A stretch of 64,000 nt of DNA from assembly GCA_963799925.1 (NCBI GenBank), contig CAWCYZ010000004.1, forward strand, positions 1,488,001 to 1,552,000, written 5' to 3'. The notes under the pieces are model-generated. The model saw only the letters and a list, made by a program, of their open reading frames with translations. It was not told where the DNA came from and did not search any database. The first letter of the stretch is position 1. Each line of letters opens with the position of its first letter. Position numbers and translations under genes: made by a program. Shown here piece by piece: positions 8,353-17,000 of this stretch. The DNA is from DATBQN01 sp963799925 (GTDB lineage Bacteria; Acidobacteriota; Thermoanaerobaculia; Multivoradales; UBA5704).

Positions 8353-9777
8353 ATGCCCGTGACTCGATACCCCGGACGCCGCGGACCGGCGCGATCCCCG
8401 CGCCCCGCCTGCCGTGCTCTCGTCCTGCTGCTCGCCCTGGCGCTCGCCGGGCCCGCCGCCCGCGCCACCACGTTCCACGTCAACGCCGGCGGCGACCTCG
8501 CCTTCTCGCCCCGCGACCTCACCATCCAGGCCGGCGACACGGTGACGTGGAGCAACTCGAGCGGGCTCCCCCACAACGTGCACGCCGACGACGGCAGCTT
8601 CCGCTGCGCCAACGGCTGCGACGGGCAGGGCGGCGACGGCACGCCGAGCGGCTCCTGGAGCTTCAGCCGCACGTTCGGCAGCGCCGGCGTCATCCCCTAT
8701 CACTGCGAGATCCACGGCGGCGCCGGCGGCGTCGGCATGTCCGGCACGATCACCGTCCAGGCCGCCGTGTCGACGCCCGGAGCGCTCAAGCTCGGCAGCG
8801 CCACCTTCAGCATCGGCGAGGGCTCCGGGCACGCGACGATCACGGTCGAGAGGAGCGGCGGCGAGGACGGCGCCGTCGCGGTCCATTTCGCCACCGCCGA
8901 CGGCACCGCCAAGGCCGGCACCGACTACACCGCGACCTCGGGGACGCTCACCTGGGCGGCCGGCGACGGGGCCAACAAGACGTTCACCGTGCCGATCGTG
9001 AACCGCCATCTCTCCGGCCCCAGCAAGACCGTCGATCTGACGCTGTCGAGCCCCACCGGCGGCGCCGCCCTCGGCAGCCCGGCGAGCGCCGTGCTCACCA
9101 TCCTCGACAACACCGGCGCGGGCCCCGGAACGCCGCCCGCCGCGCCCACCGGCCTCCACACGGTGGCGCAGTCGACGAGCTCGATCCTGCTGTCGTGGAA
9201 CGAGGCGTCGAGCGGCGTCTCCGAGTTCCACGTCGAGCAGCAGAGCCTGGGCGGAGCCTTCGCGGAGGTCGACACCGTCCCCGGCGGTACCACCTCCGAC
9301 CTGGTGACCGGCCTGACGCCGGCGACCTTCTTCAACTTCCGCGTCCGCGCCGCGAACGGCGGCGGCTTCTCGCCCTTCTCGAACGTCGCCGGCGCGGCGA
9401 CCGACACCACGCCGGCCCCCTGCGTCGCCGGGGCGAACACCCTCTGCGTCGGCGCCGGCAACCGTTTCCAGGTGACCGTGACGTGGTCGACGGCCGTCCT
9501 CTCGGGGATGGGCAACGCGGTGACCATTCCCTCGGCGCCGGACTCGGGGCTCTTCTACTTCTTCAACCCCGGCAACATCGAGATGCTGGTCAAGGTCCTG
9601 AACGCCTGCGGCCCGCCCTTCAACCGCTACTGGGTCTTCTTCGCCGCGACGACCAACGTCCAGCTCACCTTGACCGTCACCGACACCCAGACCGGCAAGG
9701 TCCGGGTGTACTTCAACCCGCTCAACCAGGCCGCGGCACCCGTCCAAGACACCGATGCCTTCGCGACCTGCCCGTAA
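8353..9777 (+). CDS. Secreted multidomain protein: cupredoxin, Calx-beta, fibronectin III
   Basis: A 474-aa exported protein with a signal peptide ending near residue 38. The cupredoxin domain (about 40-137) has ligands His74, Cys118, His121 and Met129. A Calx-beta domain (about 145-252) contains ATADGTAKAGTDYTATSGT. A fibronectin type III domain follows (about 258-350). The C-terminal domain (about 357-474) contains GNRFQVTVTW and YWVFFAATTNVQ; I know similar tails only as repeats in acidobacterial secreted proteins of unknown role. The protein looks like a copper centre on an adhesive scaffold. It starts 34 bp after the preceding cupredoxin gene. Confidence 0.85.
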   Translation: MPVTRYPGRRGPARSPRPACRALVLLLALALAGPAARATTFHVNAGGDLAFSPRDLTIQAGDTVTWSNSSGLPHNVHADDGSFRCANGCDGQGGDGTPSGSWSFSRTFGSAGVIPYHCEIHGGAGGVGMSGTITVQAAVSTPGALKLGSATFSIGEGSGHATITVERSGGEDGAVAVHFATADGTAKAGTDYTATSGTLTWAAGDGANKTFTVPIVNRHLSGPSKTVDLTLSSPTGGAALGSPASAVLTILDNTGAGPGTPPAAPTGLHTVAQSTSSILLSWNEASSGVSEFHVEQQSLGGAFAEVDTVPGGTTSDLVTGLTPATFFNFRVRAANGGGFSPFSNVAGAATDTTPAPCVAGANTLCVGAGNRFQVTVTWSTAVLSGMGNAVTIPSAPDSGLFYFFNPGNIEMLVKVLNACGPPFNRYWVFFAATTNVQLTLTVTDTQTGKVRVYFNPLNQAAAPVQDTDAFATCP

Positions 9778-10231
9778 GCGATCCGGGTCCATCGCCGCGG
9801 GGCGGGGAGGCTTCCTCCTCGCCCTCGCGGCCGTCCTCGCGGCCGCCGGCTGCGGCAAGGTGAAGTCGCCCACCGAGCCGGCGGCGCCCGCGGGGGGCGG
9901 GCCGGCGCTCACCTTCGCCCAGGTGCAGGCGACGATCTTCACCCCGAGCTGCGCCAAGTCGGGGTGCCACGTGAGCGGCGTCGCGGCGGGGGGCATGATC
10001 CTCGAGGCCGGCCGGAGCTACGGCCAGATCGTCGGCCGGCCGTCCCAGGAGAGCCCGCTCCTCGCCCGCGTCCAGCCCGGCGATCCCGAGCGCAGCTACC
10101 TCTTCAAGAAGGTGCGCGGCGACGGCGACATCTCCGGCTCGCGCATGCCCAAGGACGGGCCGCCCTTCCTCTCGGCGGCCGAGCTCGACGGGCTCGCCGC
10201 CTGGATCCGCGCCGGCGCGCCGAACGACTAG
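9755..10231 (+). CDS. Lipoprotein with a c-type haem-like motif
   Basis: A 158-aa protein with lipobox AAAGC at residue 33. PSCAKSGCH (Cys66, Cys71, His72) is a CX4CH version of the c-type haem site, and SRMPKDGPPFLSAAELDGLAAWI resembles the distal Met and terminal helix of short cytochrome c domains. The four-residue gap between the cysteines is longer than the canonical CX2CH, so haem attachment is likely but not certain. It overlaps the preceding gene by 23 bp, which suggests coupled translation. It may receive electrons from the cupredoxins. Confidence 0.7.
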   Translation: MPSRPARKRSGSIAAGRGGFLLALAAVLAAAGCGKVKSPTEPAAPAGGGPALTFAQVQATIFTPSCAKSGCHVSGVAAGGMILEAGRSYGQIVGRPSQESPLLARVQPGDPERSYLFKKVRGDGDISGSRMPKDGPPFLSAAELDGLAAWIRAGAPND

Positions 10232-10247
10232 CGAGCGAGACCCAGCG

Positions 10248-11126
10248 ATGAGCTCGAACGACCGCCGCCCCATCCTCGCCCGCCGGGTCCTCGCCGCCGC
10301 GGCGCTCCTCGCCGGCCTCCTCGGCCCTTTCGCCGCCGGAAAGCTCGCCGCGCAGACCGATTCCGACAGCGCGGCGGAGGCCGCCGGCCTCACCAGCCCC
10401 TACACTCCGGTCCGCCGCGATCCCATCGGCACGCGGCTGATCGACCTGCCGACCCCCTACACGGTGGGCCGGCGCGAGCTCGAGCTCCTCTTCACCCACC
10501 GCTTCCAGGAGTCGGTCGGCGACGGCAGCGCCCACGACCTCTGGGGGCTCGACAGCGGCGCCGACGTCGGCATCGGGCTCGGCTACGGGGTGACCCGAAG
10601 CCTCGACCTCTCGGTATACCGCTCGTCGTTCGAGGAGGACTACGAGCTGGCGGCGAAGTTTCTGGCCCTCGAGCAGGCGCAGCGGGTGCCGGTCTCGCTC
10701 GCGGTGCGGGCCGGCGCCGACCTGCTGGAGCGCCCGGGGGTGGCGGACCCCCACCGCCCGTTCGCCCAGCTCGTCGTCTCGCGGCGGCTCGCCGCCGGCA
10801 TCAACCTCCTCGCCGCTCCCTCCTGGGTGCGCGACACGCCGCGCCTGCGCAACGCCTGGAACGTGCCGCTCGGGCTCACCCTGCCGTTTCTCGGCGGCAG
10901 CCTGGTCGACCTCGAGTACGTGCCGCGCAACCGCGACTTGAAGGAGAGCGTCGCCGGCTGGCACGCCGCCCTCTCGAAGGCGGTCGGCCAGCACCTCTTC
11001 TCGGTCGTCCTCGGCAACTCGCGGGCGACCACCGTCGACCAGTATCTGGGGGGCGACTCCGCCGCCGGCTTCCGCTCCCGCGACGTCCGCCTCGGCTTCA
11101 ACCTGGTGCGCACCTTCCACCTCTGA
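10248..11126 (+). CDS. Outer-membrane beta-barrel protein, DUF5777-like
   Basis: A 292-aa exported protein with a signal peptide ending at about residue 35 (KLAAQ). It has alternating amphipathic strands, an early motif LIDLPTPYTVGRRELELLFTHR and a C-terminal strand ending in Phe-His-Leu. The pattern matches DUF5777-type barrels, which are often found beside haem or cupredoxin lipoproteins. It lies 16 bp after the haem-motif gene and probably belongs to the same respiratory or metal-handling cluster in the outer membrane. Confidence 0.7.
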   Translation: MSSNDRRPILARRVLAAAALLAGLLGPFAAGKLAAQTDSDSAAEAAGLTSPYTPVRRDPIGTRLIDLPTPYTVGRRELELLFTHRFQESVGDGSAHDLWGLDSGADVGIGLGYGVTRSLDLSVYRSSFEEDYELAAKFLALEQAQRVPVSLAVRAGADLLERPGVADPHRPFAQLVVSRRLAAGINLLAAPSWVRDTPRLRNAWNVPLGLTLPFLGGSLVDLEYVPRNRDLKESVAGWHAALSKAVGQHLFSVVLGNSRATTVDQYLGGDSAAGFRSRDVRLGFNLVRTFHL

Positions 11127-11139
11127 ACGGAGCCCCGCC

Positions 11140-11589
11140 ATGTCCGGAGATCTCGGGTCCACCCACACGAGGGCGGCGGTCGCCGTCCTCCTCGTCGTCC
11201 TCGCGGCCGCCGGCTGCGCCGCCTACCGGCACCAGCACGGGGCCGCGGCGCCGCACGTGTTCGCCGCGGCGCCGGCCCAGGCGGTGGCGCCCGCGGCGGC
11301 CGACTTCGCGGCGCTCCCGGAGACCGCCCAGGGGGCGCGCCTGCGCGGCGAGGTCGCCGAGGCCAAGGCGAACCTCGAGAAGCAGGGCCGCTACCGCTGC
11401 TGCGTGCGGCCGTCCTGCAACGAGTGCCTCTTGAAACGCGGCGAGTGCCACTGCCGCGAGGTCGCGGCGAAGAAGGGTCCGTGCTGCGGCGAGTGCACCG
11501 AGGCGTGGATCGAGGGGCACGGCGCGGTCGAGGGGCTCGACGCCCTGGAGCTGCTGCGGCACAAGCTCGGCATGCTCAACGAGCACTAG
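11140..11589 (+). CDS. Cys-rich lipoprotein of unknown function
   Basis: A 149-aa protein with a lipobox (AAAGC near residue 27). The C-terminal half holds nine cysteines in tight pairs: RYRCC, PSCNEC, GECHC and PCCGEC. These could bind a metal cluster or form disulfides. It is the last gene of the cupredoxin/haem/barrel group and begins 13 bp after the barrel gene. I do not recognise a family. Copper or iron binding is inferred from the cysteines and neighbours. Confidence 0.65.
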   Translation: MSGDLGSTHTRAAVAVLLVVLAAAGCAAYRHQHGAAAPHVFAAAPAQAVAPAAADFAALPETAQGARLRGEVAEAKANLEKQGRYRCCVRPSCNECLLKRGECHCREVAAKKGPCCGECTEAWIEGHGAVEGLDALELLRHKLGMLNEH

Positions 11590-11622
11590 AATCGGCGGAT
11601 CCTCTCCGCGGGTCTCCCGCCC

Positions 11623-12395
11623 GTGGTCCGGAACTTGCTACCTTCCCTCCGTACGGTGGGTCCCTTCGACCTCAAAGTGATGACGTACAACGTGCAGGGG
11701 CACGGGTCGCTCGTGCTCGGCAGCTATTTGCGGCGGATCGCGCGGGTGATCGCCGAGGAGAAGCCGGACCTCGTCGGCCTGCAGGAGGTCTACCGCGGCG
11801 GCTGGCGGGCGCGCCACGCCGACCAGGCCGAGGCGCTCGCCCGGGAGACCGGGATGGTCGTCCAGTTCGGCCGCAGCTTCGGCGGCGAGGGCTCCAGCGG
11901 CGGGAAGACCTCCGCCGGCGGGAAGACCGGCGGCGAGTTCGGCAACGCGCTCCTCACCGGCGGCGAGGTGCGCTCGGTCGAGATCCATGCGCTCCCCGGC
12001 AGCGGCGAGCCGCGCACGGTGCTCGAGGCGCGGGTGCGGGTGCGCGGGGCCGAGGTCCAGTTCCTCGTCACCCACCTGGCGGCCTGGGGGCGGCTGGGGC
12101 GCGCGGCGCGGGGGCGGCAGGCCGCGGCGCTCGCCGAGCACCTGCGGCGGACGGCGAGCCCGTTCGTCCTGGTGGGGGACCTGAACGCGCCGCCCGACGC
12201 CCCGGAGCTCCGCCACCTGATGGCGACCGAGCTCTTCCGCGCCTGCGGCGGCCTCGCCTCGACCCACCGCATGACGCGCCAGCGCATCGACTACGTCTTC
12301 GCCGACCCGGCTGGACGCCGGTGGCCTCGCGGGTGCTCCGCGTCGGCCCCTCGGACCACTGGCCGGTCGTCGTGGAGCTGCGGCGAACGGCGTGA
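11623..12395 (+). CDS. Endonuclease/exonuclease/phosphatase (EEP) family protein, one frameshift
   Basis: A metal-dependent EEP hydrolase. Motifs in order are MTYNVQGHG, GLQEVYRG, VTHLAAW, VGDLNAPPD and RIDYVFADP. The reading frame then goes wrong at about 12310, and the final catalytic motif, SDHWPVVVEL, is intact in the next frame and ends with a stop at 12393-12395. A one-base loss in the CCCGG run restores a full-length protein. The proposed start is a GTG. The substrate is unknown: DNA, phospholipid or nucleotide phosphoesters are all possible. Confidence 0.8.
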
Positions 12396-12419
12396 CGCCC
12401 TAGATCGACTCGATCGACT

Positions 12420-12440
12420 CGCGGGCTCGCCGAGCCCGCG
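12420..12440 (+). terminator. GC-rich stem-loop between the EEP and PLD genes
   Basis: The arms CGCGGGCTCG and CGAGCCCGCG are perfectly complementary around one central base, so the folded form is an eight-pair stem with a five-base loop. It lies 25 bp after the EEP stop. There is no T-run, so a terminator role is only possible. Confidence 0.35.
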
Positions 12441-12500
12441 AGGCCAACCAGCAGCCTGTCGCACCGCGCCCGAGCCGAGGGCGCCAGGGGGAGACCCGAG

Positions 12501-13808
12501 ATGGCGATCCGACGGACGCAGGGCAAGCACAAGGAGTGGTTGGTCGAGGTCTCGCTGGTCGGCTACATCCTCTTGATCCTCGCCGCCCTCGGCCTCGTAG
12601 TCCTCCTCTGGTCGGTCGAGCACCAGCGGACGACGCACGTGCGGGTGCCGGCGATCGACCGCTTCTCCGAGGCGCTCCCCTCGATCGCCGGCCTGGCGCG
12701 CGCCGAGATCCTGCCCGGCAACCGCGTCCAGGTGCTGCAGAACGGCGACGGCTTCTTCCCCCTCTTCCTGGCCGACATCCTGGCGGCGCGCCGCACCATC
12801 AACCTCGAGACCTACGTCTGGTGGAAGGGGCGGATCTGCGCCCGGGTGGCGGACGCGCTCGCCGCGGCGGCGCGGCGCGGCGTCGAGGTGCGGATCACCC
12901 TCGACGCCATCGGCAGCCACAAGGCGGACAAGGACCTGCTCAAGGAGATGCGCCAGGCCGGCTGCCGCATCGAGCTCTACCATCCCTTCCATCTGCGCGA
13001 CCTCGGCCTGATCAACAACCGCACGCACCGCAAGGTCGCGGTCTTCGACGGGCGGGTGGGCTACATCTTCGGCCACGGCATCGCCGCCGAGTGGACCGGC
13101 GACGCCCAGGACGCCGAGCACTGGCGCGACACCGGGCTGCGCATCGCCGGGCCGGTGGTCAACGAGCTGCAGGGGACCTTCGCCGAGAACTGGGGGGAGG
13201 AGACCGGCGAGCTGATGGTGGGGGAGAAGTACTTCCCGGCCCTGCGGCCGGCCGGTACCAGCCGGGTGCAGGTGGTCGCCGCCTCGCCCCACGGCGGAGT
13301 GTCGGAGATCGAGATCCTGCTCAAGATGGCGCTCGCCAGCGCCCAGCACGAGATCCTCATCGAGAACCCCTACTTCATCCCCGACGACGGCCTGGTGGCG
13401 CTCCTCGCCAACGCCGTCCAGCGCGGCGTCGACGTGCGGATCATGGTCCCCGGCCCGGTGACCGACAGCGCCCTCGTCAAGCACGCCGGGCACTACTACT
13501 TCACCGCCCTGCTGCGCGCCGGGGTGAAGCTCTACATCTACAACCGGACGCTCTCGCACCAGAAGGTGATGATCATCGACGGCCTCTGGTCGCTGGTCGG
13601 CTCGACCAACCTCGACGATCGCTCGATCTACATCAACGACGAGGCGAGCGCCGGGGTGATCGACCCCGCGGTGGCGAAGCAGCTCAAGGCCGCCTTCGCC
13701 CACGACCTAGAGAACTCGACCGAGGTCCGGCTCGGCCCCTGGCGCAGCCGGTCGATCTGGCACCGCCTGCTCGACTGGTCGTCGTACCTGGCGAACGGCG
13801 AGCTGTAG
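12501..13808 (+). CDS. Cardiolipin synthase-like phospholipase D family protein
   Basis: A 435-aa membrane protein with one N-terminal helix (about residues 15-37) and two HKD catalytic motifs: H176-K178-D183 (THRKVAVFDG) and H353-K355-D360 (SHQKVMIIDG). NLETYVWWKG and ENPYFIPDDG are typical of bacterial ClsA/ClsB-type enzymes. It probably transfers phosphatidyl groups to make cardiolipin at the inner membrane. A GGGGGAGA ribosome site precedes the ATG. Its 3' end including the stop codon lies in a short direct repeat. Confidence 0.88.
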   Translation: MAIRRTQGKHKEWLVEVSLVGYILLILAALGLVVLLWSVEHQRTTHVRVPAIDRFSEALPSIAGLARAEILPGNRVQVLQNGDGFFPLFLADILAARRTINLETYVWWKGRICARVADALAAAARRGVEVRITLDAIGSHKADKDLLKEMRQAGCRIELYHPFHLRDLGLINNRTHRKVAVFDGRVGYIFGHGIAAEWTGDAQDAEHWRDTGLRIAGPVVNELQGTFAENWGEETGELMVGEKYFPALRPAGTSRVQVVAASPHGGVSEIEILLKMALASAQHEILIENPYFIPDDGLVALLANAVQRGVDVRIMVPGPVTDSALVKHAGHYYFTALLRAGVKLYIYNRTLSHQKVMIIDGLWSLVGSTNLDDRSIYINDEASAGVIDPAVAKQLKAAFAHDLENSTEVRLGPWRSRSIWHRLLDWSSYLANGEL

Positions 13809-13852
13809 GCGCCGGAAGGGTCGCGGCGAGCTGTAGGCGCCGAAGGGTCGCG
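13798..13852. repeat. 27-bp direct repeat spanning the PLD stop codon
   Basis: The sequence beginning GGCGAGCTGTAGGCGCCG occurs at 13798 and again at 13825, with one base lost in the second copy. The first copy contains the stop codon of the cardiolipin synthase gene. It looks like a local slippage duplication. Confidence 0.7.
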
Positions 13853-13856
13853 GCGG

Positions 13857-14006
13857 TCAGCGCCGGCAGCGGGGCAAAAGGAGGGCCAGCAGACCGCCGA
13901 GGCCGGCGGCGGCGAGCGCGGTGCCTCCATCGTCATTTACGGCGGGATGCCTCGTCCGTAGCGGCGAGCGATGGCGTACCCGCATCAAGGAGTCACGTTC
14001 GGTCAT
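13857..14006 (-). CDS. 49-aa small protein with hydrophobic C-terminus, coupled to the CHAT-NACHT gene
   Basis: The ATG (14006-14004) overlaps the TGA of the CHAT-NACHT gene as ATGA, the classic arrangement for translational coupling. The product has a basic N-terminal half (MRVRHRSPLRTRHP), an acidic/glycine hinge (NDDGG), a hydrophobic stretch of about 16 residues (ALAAAGLGGLLALLLP) and a basic end (RCRR). That order resembles C-terminal sorting or membrane tails. No family is recognised and the size makes chance possible; the exact stop-start overlap is the main support. Confidence 0.4.
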   Translation of the reverse strand: MTERDSLMRVRHRSPLRTRHPAVNDDGGTALAAAGLGGLLALLLPRCRR

Positions 14007-17000
14007 GGCAATGTAGGCGGTGTGAGCGCTGGATCGGCCTCGGAGCCGGTGCGCTCTTGGCGAGCCGCCTGCCCGACCTCATACAAGCGCTGCCAGTAGG
14101 CGTCTTGAACGGGCTCCTTGAGCAGCGGATAGACCTCGTCCAAGAGGCGTAGGAAGGTGCGCGGGGAGAGGCCTAGGCTGTGGTGGTCGGCGTGGAGCAG
14201 GACCTTCTGCTGGCTTGGCGATGCCGCGTCCAGCCGGGCTTTCCAAGCTTCGGGGGTCGAGGAGCGCTGTGCCGGAGGCGCGGAGGGGCGAACCGCTTGC
14301 AGCCAGCGTAAGAAATGGATCAGGCCGACGCGGGCGGCGAGCAAGGAGGCGACCAGGAGCATCGCCGGCGCGATGTGATTCCTGCCGGGGGTGCGATCCC
14401 AGAGCCACCTTGCCGTGTCGACGACGCCGTCGACCAAGGGCCCGCTCAAGACGAAGAACACGCCGATCGTCGCCAGGCAGCCCATCGCCGCGGCGATCTG
14501 GGGCAGTGCGCGAGCGACCCTCCGCAGCCACCGCCGCACGGCCCGCAGGAGCATGGAGAGCGCGCCGAGACCGAGCGCGGTCAGCAAGACCGCGCTCGGC
14601 CCGACTCCGATTTCTCGAAGGTAGACGGCGAGCCGGGAGGAGCCGTCGTACAGGCAGTCTCCGAGCGCTACGAGCAGCGCACCGAGCCGATCGCCCAGCC
14701 ACTCCGCTCCCCAATGGGCACCCCCTCCCACGATGCCGAGCAGCAACACGAAGAAGAAGGCGCCGATCGTCGATCCGTACCCGCAATCTCGCCAGGCGGT
14801 GCCCATCAGCTCGGCGATCGCTGGGCTGCCGGCGCGCCGCGGGACGGCAAACGAGTAGGCCGCCAGCACCGCCAGGTGAAGGAGCGCGCAACCGCCGGCG
14901 ACCACCGGCAATCCGAAGGCGAGTACCATGACCAGGAGCTCGGCGATTCCGATCGGCGCGAACTTGGTTTGCGATACGGCCAGTGCCGCGTACCCCGCCG
15001 CGCAACCCACGGGGACAGTGCCGAAGCACCAGAGCCAAGCACGCCTGGGGCGCGACACGAGGGCGAAGAGCAGCACGCCGAGCGTGAGCGCCGCCTGCGC
15101 TGCGGAAAACTCCTTGATGGCCCAAGGACCGAAGGAGGTGATGACCGGCTCCTTGAACTCCCGCTCGATGCCGATGAGGTCCTCGAGACACTTCCGGGAG
15201 AGGGCAAGAGACAGCCCGAGCATCGCCGCGAGATGCGCGACTCCCAGGAGCGTCGCCGTCGCCAGCGCCAGCCAGTCCCCGGCACCGCCGCCGGCATAGG
15301 CGCGCCGCAGGAAGACGCTGAGCCGCGGCAGCAGCTCCGAGGTGGCGAGGTCGACGCCGGCCTCCGCCGGCAGATCGCTGGTCAAGAGGACGGCCTTGTC
15401 CCGCACCCAGCGCACGGGCGACTGCCGGGCCGTCTTGACCGCCGCGTCGAGCTCGGGATCGGCCAGCGCCGGGTCGGAATCGTCCAGCGCCCTCCATGCC
15501 TCGAGCATCTTGACCTGGCTGTCGGGCCTGCCGTGCACGACCAGGTGCCTGACAGCATCCAGCACTGGTGGCCGGAGCCGATGGCCCGCGGGCGAGCCCG
15601 CGCCGACCTGCTGCACCAGGCGGGCTCCGAGCACCACGCGATCGGCCAGGGCTGCCTCGGCCGAGTGGCGCGGCAGCTCCGGAGCCGCGGGAGCGGGCAG
15701 CGGTGCGGGGTCCGCCGGCGGCGCGGGATCCGCCTTCTGCGGTTTCCACGCCTCGCGGGCAGCCACGGCCGCGCGCTGCGCCGCGGTCTCTCGGCTCACG
15801 GCGGCGGAGAGCGCCGCGAGGGCTTCCTCGCCGCCGCCCAGCATCACCAGGTCGAACATCGTCTCCTGCCAGCGTGGAGCGTCGAGCTTCGCCAACCAAT
15901 CGATCGCCTCCTTCCGTTGGTGAATCCAGCGGGCGGCGAAGTACTCCTGGTACTGGTGATGGGTGAAGCGGATCTGGCACTGCTTCTCTTCCATAGTCTC
16001 GCGCAACACGCCGCAGAGGGTGCCGGCGCGGATCATCCTTCCCACGTTCCCGTCGCGCGCGCCGGCCGCATCCTCGTGCAGGCTCTTCTCGTCGATGGCG
16101 CTCCCCAAGTTGCGCTCGCTGATCAGCCAGGCGAACCGCGACCAGGTATGGAAGACGGCCTGCTCGGCCGGCAGCCGCGGTTCGCCGGCCCTGTCCGTTT
16201 CGGCGACCCGGCTGGCGTATCGCGAGCGGAAGAACTGCTCGAACATCTCCGCCCGCGAGGCCGGCAGAACGCCCCGACTCGCCAGGAATTTGCACAGCAG
16301 AAAGAGGTTCAACGGGTTGCCAGCTCCGAGGTGCGGCGAGTCGGCCGCCAGATAGCGGGCGAAGCGTCTCGGTTTCCATCGTTTCCCCTGGACCGGATAG
16401 GTGCCGCGGTGGGGGAACTGCCGCCGTAAGTAGCGGTCGATCTGCAGGGAGTCGAAGGGCAGCAGGGCGAGCCTCCGGTGCGGCATGGAAGCAAACTCGT
16501 CGACGCGGCAGGTGAAGATGCATCGGCCGCCCCGCTGTTCGAGGTCGTAGGCGAAGAGGCTGAGTGCCCGGATGCGGTCGATGTAGCCGTCGCGGCTCAT
16601 CTCGTTCAGACCGTCGAAGAGCACGATCAGCCGGCCGGCGCTGCTGAGCTCGTCAAGGGAAGGGCGTTGCGAGGTCGGCGCGGGTGCCCGCAGCTCCGGC
16701 GGGCAGTATCTCCGTACCAGCTCGGCGACATTGCGAGGCCCGGGCTTTCGCCCCTGGGTAGAGAACTCTCCGAGCCGCACGAAGATCACGATCCGCGGGT
16801 AGACGCGATGCCGCTCGGCCAGAGTCAGGTCGCGCGCCGCCACCACCAGTGCCTGGGTCTTGCCGCTGCCTGGAGGCCCGACCAGGACGAGAGGACCCTG
16901 GTCCTGGCGCAGGATGCGATCGATGTCCGGCACGGGGCGGCCGCGGCGGACGGAGGAGCCGAGTGCCGCTGGATCGTCGCCGGCCGCCGGCAGGCCGATG

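Noticed and set aside
13857..14006. The small coupled ORF considered as a bacterial gasdermin
   Set aside because: At 49 residues it is far too short for a pore-forming gasdermin; only the gene order is reminiscent.
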